Below, in pieces: positions 12,240-22,408 of a stretch of 64,000 nucleotides of DNA (position 1 is its first letter; each line of letters begins with the position of its first letter). Made by a program: the position numbers and the translations under genes. The notes below the pieces were generated by a model. It did not search any database. It saw only the letters and a list, made by a program, of their open reading frames with translations, and had not been told where the DNA came from. The stretch lies in NCBI GenBank assembly GCA_905250075.1, contig CAJNOP010000506.1:88174-152173 (forward strand), given 5' to 3'. The stretch comes from Rotaria sp. Silwood1 (Eukaryota; Rotifera; Eurotatoria; Philodinida; Philodinidae).

Positions 12240-12880
12240 TTCGACTTTTGACAGTTTTCGTCACTTGGTAGCGAAACCTTTCGGGTAACGAAGAAATATG
12301 TCTGAATAAGAACAAAAATTTTCAGAAAAATGATTAGTGTGTCCGATTAGCAATGAATTTCTTCTAGATTTTGACTAATATCTTCGGGTGACGAAAAAAC
12401 TTTCTGATGACTTGGAAATGTGTTTGGTGGGCACCATAAAAGTTTCTGAGATCGGTCCATGTATTCGGTTAGTGTTCAAGCGCTTCGGGCTGGTGATGAA
12501 TACTTTTGAGTAACCGCATAGACTTTCAGAACACTGAGGAATCTGTGAGATAGAGGCCGAAAGTTTCTAGGTAGCTCATTAATTTGATGGTTTTATCGGA
12601 AAAAGCATCAGTCTAATCATCCATTTCGCACTGCTAAAAAATAGTCTCTGAGCACTAATACATGTATCCGAAACGCGAAAAGCTTTATGCAGCTTATCCA
12701 TGTGAGGATAGCGAGAAAATACTGCATCCATCGAACCGTGTTTCAATTAAGCGAAGAAAAAACTTAAACCGCTAATACATGTGTCAAACTGACTGGAAAA
12801 TTCTTGAGATCGTCAGTGCATCTGTTAGAGCATTAAAAATATTTCTGAGAGTAAAGCGAGTCTCACTGTAGAAGAGATAA
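12240..12880. repeat. Highly degenerate satellite
   Basis: About nine blocks share the pattern 'AGTTTCTGAG....TAATACATGTRTCCG.TTAG....GAAAA'. Examples start near 12320, 12393, 12448, 12510, 12566, 12642, 12758, 12808 and 12846. Spacing is irregular (about 40-115 bases, most often 50-75). It begins directly at the end of telomere-like cluster T6, which gives a subtelomere-like layout. The match is by eye and weak unit by unit. Confidence 0.45.
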
Positions 12881-13099
12881 GCTGCGATGATACAGAAATA
12901 TTCAAGCGTGTGAGCATAAGTATAACAATTGGACAAGAAATACTGCTTTATTAGCACATTTTTTTTGATGATTTATCAATGTTTGCACCATTGCATCATT
13001 TCTTAATGTTCAAATAGATGTATCTACGCATTGTCTATCCTTCATATCACATACATCATTAATGTTCACTTCGCTCTCTTATTCATTCATAGGTATAAG

Positions 13100-13184
13100 G
13101 GCTCGTGAGAAGGAGCGCATAATTTATATAATTGTGTAAATCCAATAATATAATACATAGAACAAGAGAAGCTCCTCACGAGAT
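13100..13184. repeat. Short hairpin
   Basis: GCTCGTGAGAAGGAGC near 13100 pairs with GCTCCTCACGAG near 13171 (a two-base bulge). The loop is ~57 bases and AT-rich. Function is unknown. Confidence 0.5.
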
Positions 13185-15808
13185 TTTCCTCCTTAATAGT
13201 AGGTAACAAATAAATCAAAATAATAATATTGTGAGTATTATTTTACAAGTTCGAGTTTTTCAATTAAATAATATATTTAAAGAAAATGCGACAATTCTAT
13301 ACCTCAACGTTTCTTAGAGAATATCCTGATGGATTTTTTGGTTTTTCAACATTGTGTCTCTTCTGTAACACCATCATGTTTATTAGACTGTATTCTCTAC
13401 TAACCTGTTCTAAACTATACAATTATAATGCTTTTATATCCATTTAATTTTTCACAGTTGATCGATGAAGAAAATTTTATTTTTGTATAATTTTGGATAA
13501 AGACACAGATGAGTAAGTTCAATCTACATGACAAAAATACAATATTGAAGTGAAACTAGAAGAACTACTAAGTGATCATAACAATATCTCAAGGAACCTT
13601 GAAGTATAGCATTATCAATTGTTCTTTCAACAGATTACTTCATTTCAAATATCGAACATCTAGCAACGTAGGAAGAACTTACAGGAAATAAATTACGAAG
13701 TAAATAGGTTTTAATGAGAAAAAGTACGGAAACGTAAGAAGAAATCATTAGAAGATAAGAAAAACTGAGAAAAGTTCACTTGTTAAAAAATCGAGACGAA
13801 AATGAAAAACTAGAAGTGTTAAGCTGTTTAAAATTTATGGGCTCATCAAAATTGATTTTTCAGGTCTCAGTTATGGGTTCCTGACGACGATATTAGAGAT
13901 TCAAAAATATCCAAAGCTAAGTTACTCTATGTGTTGAATAATTTTAGATCTCTTCAAACTTCGTACATAGGGTGTATGATTTTTTTCTGTTTTTCTTCTA
14001 CTAACTCCACCAGTATATCTAATAATTTTTGAGCCTATTTCAACGAAACTTTGAAAATGATAATCAACAAAAACTAGTTGTTTATTAACATCATTCCGTG
14101 TAAAATGAAATTAGAAACAGAAAGAAATGTGTCTTCATATTAGTTGTATATTTTCTTTCTTATTTAATTCTATGTTACATGAAGACACATAGAAAACATA
14201 GTAATTAGCTAAGACGAAAGATAACTAAAAGATTGATTGAACAAATTCAATTATAAAATCGACAGATGATCAGTATATATCTTTATACAGACTTCAAATT
14301 AAATATTCATACTATGTGAAACTTTTTCATCTACTCGCAGAAGATATGTTAGGAATGTTGTTTCGATAATCATATCACTCTACTACAGTATGACCATCTC
14401 CCAAAATAGTTTTCATGTTTGTCATAAGTCATTTACAATAGATAGCATGAAAAAAATGTACTTTTCTCGTTGACTTTTTAGGACTGTAACACTCAAAATT
14501 TTTCAAACCTTAAAACTTATAAAACACGGAGTAAAACTGACAAAAATGCAGTTATTTAAAACAATACTACTTGTCTTAATAAGTTCATAGTTTGTTAACA
14601 CATAGTGTTTTTGCAGTCTTGGGTGCCTGAGCGTATTAAAATGTGTAACAATAAAAGGAAAAAGCTTTGTAACATGCAGCCACGCGTTATGGTCAGATAA
14701 AGAGGGGCGAAAAACAACGATGATTTTTCCTTGTGAATGCGAATAGCTCTGGGCAGCAAAACTGTTAATAAGAATGAAGGATAAATGCCGTGTCTCGCAT
14801 AAAACTCTGGTGAACATAGTCAAAAGCTTTAGGGTTATTTATGACATCCTTTCTTACTGGAGAAGTAGTCATTAAGCAAAACTAAGTGTTGAAAAAACCA
14901 GTAAAATCTCGTAAGTGAACATTTGTCATAGGCTACATCTTGTTAACAATTTCATCTGCTTAATATATGATCAATTGAAGATAATAGTATAACGCTAGAG
15001 AATTCTTATGCCATCATAGCTAATGATGAACATCTAAGTCAAAATTGTAATAAGTACTGAGATGAAAAACAATCTAAATTTCTTAGTCTCATAAATATAT
15101 AGCATAGTTCTGCTCGAGAAATCGAGAGTATCAGTATTTTAACAAAAGTCATATTCCATGATTCTTTTCGAAATCTACAAAGAATAGCTTTATAGACGAA
15201 GTCTTTCATCTAGTGAACATAGAACGTTTGCAAAAGTGAAGTAGTCTTCTTCGAACACATCTTCCGCAAAACTATTTCAGTTCTTCGTATGCTATTTTCA
15301 ATACAAACAGTCACCCATGGTATATTACTCTAGAAAAAATTATTTGTTTACATGCTTCAGAACAGACGGATTCGTCAGTAACAGATGTCCATATATCACA
15401 TAAAATCTTTTCTCTTCTTGAAATAAAATTAGATCTAGTGACTGTAAGAATTAACATAAAGGCGTTTTGCTTTTCTTCTCTTAGCAAGAGCCATAACATG
15501 TCTCTGCAGTTTTGTTTGAAACTTGTAAACAACTTTCTATATAATTCTTATGAATAAATGCTCTCTAAGAAAATACTCTTTCTATGTTCATAGAAAATTG
15601 TCTGAAGGATACTGTTGACATGTAGAAGTATCATGTACAACATTGTGATTTTAGCGTTTCACACAATCATATTTGAACTATCAGAACTATATGGATTACC
15701 CTGCAGAAGCTAGAATTCTTACCTTGTACTATTACGCAACTTCTTGTATTAGTCTAGGATTTCATGAATATACTTATCTTTACATGTCATATACCAGAAC
15801 TTGCTAAA
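13185..15808. other. Long non-coding stretch
   Basis: No supported gene. A 12-base stem (ATGTGTCTTCAT near 14127 with ATGAAGACACAT near 14180) encloses a ~40-base loop. Open frames at 14503-14823 and 15311-15532 have no family resemblance. Confidence 0.4.
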
Positions 15809-16223
15809 GTTCGATGGAAGTTAAATCTTTCTCCGACAAACTATGACTGCAAGAAGCTATTCAAGACCGCTCGACTAAATATGAATGGAGTTTAAAACTA
15901 ACTACTACTCTGAGATTGGTTGGCCTCACTTTTACTTTCTAACAGATTTGTCTTCCTGAATTCAATAGCCATTTTCAAGATTTTTACTTCTGACGCTGGA
16001 ACACGACTTTGGAGAGAAGAAGCGCTTCTTGAAAAATCTAGTAACTTTCAAAGAATTTGAATGTAATTGGTGCATTCAGTGTAAAATCATTGGAGACTAA
16101 AAGTGAGATCAACCGATTTTAGAGTAATGTTGAACTTATATCTTCATTCGTATTTAGTCGAGTAATCTCGCATTGCTGCTTGCAATTCTCATTTTCCAAA
16201 AGGAGATTTAACTTCAATCGAAC
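15809..16223. repeat. Foldback element FB2
   Basis: The left arm from GTTCGATGGAAGTTAAATCT (15808) and the reverse complement of the right arm ending ACTTCAATCGAAC (16223) align over ~180 bases. Shared stretches include CTCGACTAAATA.GAATG, GGTTG..CTCACTTTTA and AGATTTTTCAAG-like sequence. The centre is short (about 30-50 bases). No coding content is seen. It lies 90 bases left of cluster T7. Confidence 0.65.
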
Positions 16224-16313
16224 GCTTCCAGACGTTGAAATTTTTGAACATATCTGCAATTAAAATTTATCTATGAAATGTTACGTGTAGACATATCACC
16301 TATATATAGATAT

Positions 16314-16592
16314 TGTGGGTGTGGGTATAGGTGGGTGTGGGTGTTGGTATGAGTGGGTGTGGGACTTCTGTTCATCGACACCCACACCGAAGCCCACATC
16401 CACACGCACTCGCACACCCATACTCCACACCCACACTCACATCCACATCCACTCCTACATCCATCTACACCAACAGTCATACGAACACTTATATCCACAC
16501 CCATACCCCATGTGAGTGTGGATTAAGAGGAAATCAAAGCCTGCTCATCACCGTACCCGCACCCACTCTTCATCCATACTCATACCCTACAC
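16314..16592. repeat. Palindromic telomere-like cluster T7 (largest)
   Basis: A GT arm at 16314-16362 (TGTGGGTGTGGGTATAGGTG and GGGTGTGGGTGTTGG) is followed, after GACTTCTGTTCATCG, by a CA arm of about 140 bases. This contains ACACCCACACCG, CATACTCCACACCCACACTC and ATCCACACCCATACCCC. A second CA-rich patch lies at 16552-16592. Open frames rich in His/Thr/Pro here only translate the repeat. Confidence 0.78.
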
Positions 16593-16956
16593 CCTGGCAT
16601 CTAAATATTCGTCGCTTAATTGTGAATCGAGGCATGCTTCTTTCGAAAGTTATGTGCTTGGGCAATTAAGGCTCTTAAGCGCTCCCATCGTTAATATGGA
16701 TCTGTATACCTCATATGGAATGAGTTTCAGTGAATGAAAATGAAGCTTTTTTCTTTGGTATTCGTCGTCCTCTAGTCTTTCCGCGAATGGTTGACTCTTA
16801 CTGCGTGGCTCTTATCAACGGAGTGCTTATCTAAAAAGAATTCAAAAGAAAAGTCGAAGCAGACAGAAACGAAATAGATAGTGTTATCATGTTGCGAAAG
16901 GAAGAAGCTAATTATTTGAAAAAAAAGAAACGCCCCATGTAAGGAGCAAAACAACA

Positions 16957-17816
16957 TTAACCCTTTACCCCCTATAGCGGTTCCAGAAGAGCCACTGATG
17001 AAATAACTTTATGAATAGAGTATTAGGTTGTCAAATATGCCAATGGTGTGGCCTAATCCACTGAATGTCCTGTTCCTGGAGTAGGGTGGTTTGATTGATG
17101 TAAAAATCATGTGGTGGAAAATGGGAGTTGAACGACATCATAAGACTTAATTTTTTTTTCTTTGACCACATTATTGACTGGACAGAAGCAGCATCCATCT
17201 CATACTGTTGAAGTGATAGGAAAAGCGCAACGAGTAAACCGATAAAAATTAACATCAACGAATACATGCTTTTTTTACACCTATTGTCAAATTTAAGCCT
17301 ATTTTACTCAGAGCCATTTTGTAACGTCTGAAGGAATTTAATTCATCATAAATATTATTTCGACTTCTCATGAGTTGAGGTCTATAACGCATATATTAAC
17401 TTTGTTCTTGATTAGCCTCCATCTGTCCAACAGTGACAACATTGTCAATTGTGTTCCTTAGTATGCATAATTCGCGGAGTTATCATGAAGCTTTCGAAAC
17501 GCATCTAATTCAGCAGTGGACTTCTTCGTCGATTAATATCGCACAGAAATTCCAAAAGACCTCTATCGATTGCAAATAGAGAACATTTTGTTTATAAAAT
17601 TTCGAATTTTTGCATTTTTTTCAAAATTATCGATTTTGTAAGTCATATATCTCGAAGGCAGAGCAATGAAACAAAATATTTTTTTTACCAATTGGTAGAT
17701 TGTGAAATTCTCTACAAATAAGGTCTTTGGAGTTTTTCAGTCTCATACTTTCTTTATTTTCTGTGATCATGTCTACAAATGGGTCATATATGACCCATTG
17801 GGGGGTAAAGGGTTAA
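16957..17816. mobile_element. piggyBac-type non-autonomous element with TTAA target sites
   Basis: The termini are a perfect 12-base inverted repeat, CCCTTTACCCCC at 16961-16972 and GGGGGTAAAGGG at 17801-17812. Each is flanked by TTAA (16957-16960 and 17813-17816). TTAA duplication plus CCY-starting ends is the piggyBac superfamily signature. Just inside the right end is the palindrome ATGGGTCATATATGACCCAT (17779-17798). The ~850-base body does not show a recognisable transposase. A minus-strand frame at 17031-17267 begins with a signal-peptide-like hydrophobic stretch but matches nothing known to me. I read it as a non-autonomous derivative. Confidence 0.85.
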
Positions 17817-18498
17817 ACTTATTCACAACATTTCGTATTTTTTTATTTGACCGTAGTGAGTAAATTTTTGGAAAGATTTGAGAAGCAAACAAATTATTTT
17901 GAATATTGTACATTTACGCTATTTGCGTGACGCTGCGAATATTGAAAATGATTGAGTTAGATTGAAGATTGAGGTTCGTAAATATAGATGCGTGAAAACA
18001 AGCTTTTGTACTACCGTCTTGGTCAATTTTGTGTTGGTCTCAGTGTCGATAAAAGTTTTTTGGTACTGGCTTAGAGAAAACTAGTCTAAAATCGAATCAT
18101 GTCTCGTCTAAATTACTTCTTCAATACTTGTATTTTCATTCATTTATTTGATGACTAGCACTATTGCGGCTTGTCTCTCTTGAGCTATATTCTGGTTGAA
18201 ATGATTTATAAGATAATTTGTGTAAAACTTTTGAATATTTGACTTTTAACTTTAGTTCTAATATGAGCAATTGATTTTCTTGCAGTCCTAATCTTGGTAC
18301 AGGTCTCAGTATCTTACAGTGAGACTAGGATTGATATTGATCTGGCACATCTTGAATGATGATGTCTTTCTATTTTTATCACAAGATATTAGTATGACAA
18401 TAGTACAATAATTTATGATGCACAAAGAACTTTATTCAAAAATTGACGGAGTTAAGAGTATCATATCATTTCGGGTTCTGGCTTTGATGTCGGTCAAT
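17817..18498. other. Non-coding stretch
   Basis: No supported feature. Confidence 0.4.
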
Positions 18499-19110
18499 GA
18501 CGTAGCGAGGGGTTTTCTATATGCTGGATCTGAGCTTCAGAGCATGGGACCCAGCTGAATCTTATGGAGCATGATATTGAACCATAATAATGAGCCTTTA
18601 TGAAGAAATTCTTGCGATTGAAGTTTGCGAAAAGATAATTTCTTTTCCAGTACCCTCTAAAAATTTTCTTGCTTTTGGTAGTATTCTGTTTTTATGAGTT
18701 TCTTCATAATCTACATCGAATTTCGTAGACAGATTTAAAATTTTATCTAAAAACATGCGTCCGTTTGGAAGTTATAACGCTTTGAATATTACCAAACATT
18801 TTTGCGACATTTTACAAAAACTCAAAACATTATAACTTCCGCATGAATGCATTTTTTTAGATGAAATTTAAAATTTCTGAATGAAATTCGATGTAGATTA
18901 CGAAGAAACTCTAAAAAACGAAATACTACCAAAAGCAAAAAAATTTTTAGGAGTGCCCAAAAGAAAATGTTTTTTTCCGCAAGCTTCAATCGTAAAAATT
19001 TCTTCATAAAGGCTCATTATTATGGCCCAGCATCATGCTTCATAAGGTTCATCTTGGTCCCATGCTCTGAAGCTCAGATCAAACATACAGAAAAACCCTG
19101 GCTACGCCCT
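18499..19110. repeat. Foldback element FB3
   Basis: Arms of about 290 bases meet near 18800. The outer ends are GACGTAGCGAGGGGTTTTCT (18499) and the inverted AGAAAAACCCTGGCTACGCC (to 19109). Shared blocks include GATCTGAGCTTCAGAGCATGGGACC, AATAATGAGCCTTTATGAAG, GATTGAAG.TTGCG and GAAGTTATAA. Similarity is about 80-85% by eye. Both arms are non-coding. The GGCGTAGCCAGG-type end is reminiscent of DNA-transposon debris, but no transposase was found. Confidence 0.75.
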
Positions 19111-20112
19111 AATTTCGGTTCCGTATATCTGTACTCATGATCGAATTTACTGCAGTTGATCAATTTGTCCATGAAATCTAGGTAACTATTTCGTTCATTC
19201 TCCAGTTCGCAAGTATCTCATATTCATTTGATCGTTCGACGTATTTAATTTCATGATTCTTTGTATATCGAACACAATTTGTGTGCTTCTTTTTTCCTAG
19301 TATATTAATCAAGTCAGTGATTAAAGAGATAAGAAATCAGAAATCGATAAAAACTACGAATTTAATGGGACTGTATAAAAAGAATATGGTTACGATGTTA
19401 AATTTGTGGTATGGATAAAGAAAACAGTGAAAAAGGCTTTCGATCGCGACAAAATCCACAACACTGAAGGAAAGATGTTTTACTGCACTCATTAATGTAA
19501 CAGAATTAACAAGACAATCTTCGCCAGTCACAATGGACTACTACATGAAAGACCACTTATTTTGAATCATGCAGTAGTGCGTCAATTTTAAAGATGAAAC
19601 AGCTTTGTGCCAATCAACAATAAGTAACACTTAGGTCAAAGAGCTTTACGCTCTATGATAGTGTATGGAAGTTAATATGCACAATTTCAATTCTACCGCC
19701 ATTTCTCAGATCGGTGGTGGAAATTGAAGGCCACGAAACAATTGATAGAAATGAATTCCAAATGCTTCGAATAGTAGAATAGTCTGCTAGAGTCAGATCA
19801 GGAAGTTTCAAGCCGTATGTCAAGTGTTAAGAGTCAAGGCAAAACAATCCTAGTCTCACAAACATAGGTGACAGTTAACGCGTAGAGGACGTGATTGCAC
19901 ACTGATATAGCATGATGCCAGCGCAAAGTTTCAAGCAATACGGAAAATCATGAGAATGACAACAATATTTAGGTCAAATGAAGGTTCGTAAGATGGCCGG
20001 TGAGAACACTCAGCTTAGCAAATTATGTCTTTAGGTCAGGACAAATAGCGTTAGATGACACAATGTCCTGTGTGAAAGAAAAGTCAAAAAGTTGCGAGTC
20101 ACTCGTCTATCG
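19111..20112. other. Non-coding stretch upstream of the ADP-ribosyltransferase gene
   Basis: No gene recognised. It may include regulatory sequence for the gene at 20414, but no motif is defensible. Confidence 0.4.
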
Positions 20113-20236
20113 GATGTGGGTGCCAGCAGATGAAGAGAGAATCTACATCCACATCTACACCCACACCCACATCCTACACTCACGCCCACGCCCACGCCCA
20201 CTCACACCAACACCCAGCAACACCAAGCCCACATCT
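20113..20236. repeat. Telomere-like cluster T8
   Basis: A short GT arm (GGATGTGGGTGCC, 20113-20125) is followed by a CA arm of about 90 bases containing ACACCCACACCCACATCC and a threefold CGCCCA run. It is the last member of the series and ends ~180 bases before the start codon of the ADP-ribosyltransferase gene. Confidence 0.7.
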
Positions 20237-20413
20237 TTTACAGTATATTACATCTCTGAGAAGTTATTATATTCATGTGTTTTCTTGTGAGATACTTTCC
20301 TAATTTGGGAGTATACATACTCAGACACCATATGCTAAAATGTTTTGTTTTCTTTTAGTTTTCACTCAAGAATTTCAATCAGTAAGTTCAAGATTGTCAT
20401 TACATATTCAAAA

Positions 20414-21338
20414 ATGGCTTCAAAATACGTCGATATTGATAAAGAACACACGCACACACAGCGTTTTTCGGATATTGCCGCAGAACCTTGCCGAATGCTG
20501 ATGCCCATTCAAGGCTACGAAAAAAAGCCTCTGGTTACACTTGAAGAGGCTGTAGAACCTGTAGTATCGTATGTACCTGACGTAAAACGAATGGCTTACA
20601 TTGCAAAAATGAAATGTACAGGACTTTCAGCAGGAGAACTACCGATAGATCAAGCAGCTTCAATCACACTCTATTCAATGGAATGGGAACCACAAGAGGA
20701 GTGCCTGTATTATGTCTTGAACCAGACACTACGTAACGAAAATCGTAAAAAGGTGATGCCGTGGTTCCTTTTTCTACGATTGATTTTGACGGCATTGGCT
20801 CAACTCCCATCGATGATGTCTAATGTTTATCGTGGGATTAAACGGGATATGAGAAAGGAATATCCAGAGGGAAAAACATTCGTTTGGTGGGGATTCAGTT
20901 CGTGTACATCCAAGTTAACTGTACTCCAGAATGAACAGTTTTTGGGTACAACAGGTCCTAGAACTCTCTTTACAATCGAATGCGATAGTGGCAAAGATAT
21001 TCGAAAATATTCTTGTTTTCAAGCTGAAGATGAAATTCTTCTTCCAGCCGCAAGGCAATTTAAAGTCATGGGATGTCTCACTCAAGGTAAAGATCTTTAT
21101 CTCATACAACTCAAAGAAATTCAACCGCCATATCCTCTGATCGAATTTGTATCAACGGTGAGAATTTACATCTATTTCAAATTTATCGATACGCATAACC
21201 ATACATTTTTCCTAGACATCTTCCAAGAAAATTCCACTGGCACCAACTGTACCATCATCATCGAAACCCATGGTCCCGACGATCATAACACCAGGTAGAA
21301 CTGTTAAAAATCAATTTTCTTTTATCGTCAATCGATAG
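20414..21338 (+). CDS. Arginine-type mono-ADP-ribosyltransferase (ART family), two exons
   Basis: ART enzymes move ADP-ribose from NAD to protein side chains. Exon 1 runs 20414-21157 and exon 2 21216-21338, joined by a GTGAGA..TTTCCTAG intron, both in frame. This gives 288 residues ending at TAG. I chose the ATG at 20414 (MASKYVDID) over an upstream in-frame ATG at 20345 because the extra residues look like translated UTR. The catalytic signature is visible: Arg in [10 protein letters not shown] (~residue 142), the Ser strand WWGFSSCTS (~168) and the E-x-E turn in [14 protein letters not shown] (~206). This fits the R-S-E class. Exon 2 encodes a Pro/Ser/Thr-rich tail. No signal peptide is seen, so the location is unclear. 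A GT at CCAG|GTAGAA near 21293 could allow further splicing into the sequence beyond the gap. The gene appears intact, unlike most of its neighbours. Confidence 0.88.
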
Positions 21339-21525
21339 AGTCATCTATGCTGACAGATTAAAGTAGATGAAGAGTAAGGGTCGCACACTTCTTCGTGCAC
21401 TAATTATCAATTTGAAAGAATTAATCAAAAGAAACAACTTCAAATCTCTCACTTTTAAGTGAAAAACATTCATGGTAGGCAATAAACCAACCTAGTTTTC
21501 AGATATTTTAATAAAGATTGTCGTA
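21339..21525. other. 3' flank of the ADP-ribosyltransferase gene
   Basis: Non-coding DNA up to the assembly gap. No clear polyadenylation signal is assigned. Confidence 0.4.
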
Positions 21526-21625
21526 NNNNNNNNNNNNNNNNNNNNNNNNNNNNNNNNNNNNNNNNNNNNNNNNNNNNNNNNNNNNNNNNNNNNNNNNNNN
21601 NNNNNNNNNNNNNNNNNNNNNNNNN
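21526..21625. other. Assembly gap of 100 N
   Basis: Exactly 100 N, the usual placeholder for a scaffold join of unknown size. Order and distance across it should not be trusted. The truncated helicase that follows may reflect this join. Confidence 0.99.
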
Positions 21626-22408
21626 GTCTGAAATTTTCAGGACATTCTATTTACTAGTAAGCTTATTTGTGGACAAAATATCAGCTCGAAATATGGCTCA
21701 TTCGATTCTTTAGTCCATACAGTACTATAAGGCTGAAACTTCAGTAAAATCTCTCTACTCTGATATGAATAACATCTTAGTCCTATACTGATTAAAAAAA
21801 TAACAAATACAAGAACAGATTGAAAGATACCAGGCTCCAAAACACACTGAGACAAACAAAAAATTTTCATGACTACATTTTTCATATTTATCTCATTTAG
21901 CATTATTGATCCATCAAGCTATTATGTATCCGCAGTTAGTTATATCACATTGATTTCATTTTTGCTTTTACTATTAACTGGACATCCACCTTGTCTACAA
22001 TACTAATCTTCATATTTTATATCAAAATGAACACAATGATTTATGAAAAATCCAACAAGTTACGGAATAAGATAAATGATGAAAGTTGTTCTGACTAAAC
22101 ATTTAAATATTGTATAGATCATAATGTAGGATTCTAGGAATCTATTTTATTAGCTAAAAAGCTTAGTGTTGTTTGAATAGATCTATAATCATGTACACTA
22201 TTTAACTATCTTTAGTTTCTTTTCTTTTTACTAATAAAAATGATTTGCATGTTTTTTAAATTGATATTTAATTAATCTGAAATAATATCGTCAGTCGGTA
22301 TAATTTCGATACGATATAATATAAACATATAGATCATTTTAAAAATCCAAGAGAATATTTTGAAGAGTTTTTAATGAAGAAAAAAAAAAGATTTAATTAT
22401 AAAATAGA
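21626..22408. other. Non-coding stretch after the gap
   Basis: No helicase exon (Walker A or B) could be found here, although the pseudogene that follows begins mid-domain. Confidence 0.45.

Noticed and set aside
11734-12251. Open frames rich in His/Thr/Pro across telomere-like clusters
   Set aside because: They only translate CA- or GT-rich repeats; the same applies at 16271-16669.
12388-12410. CTGATGA followed by GAAA, hinting at a hammerhead ribozyme as in Penelope-like elements
   Set aside because: The space between the two core boxes is only four bases and no helices I-III can be drawn.
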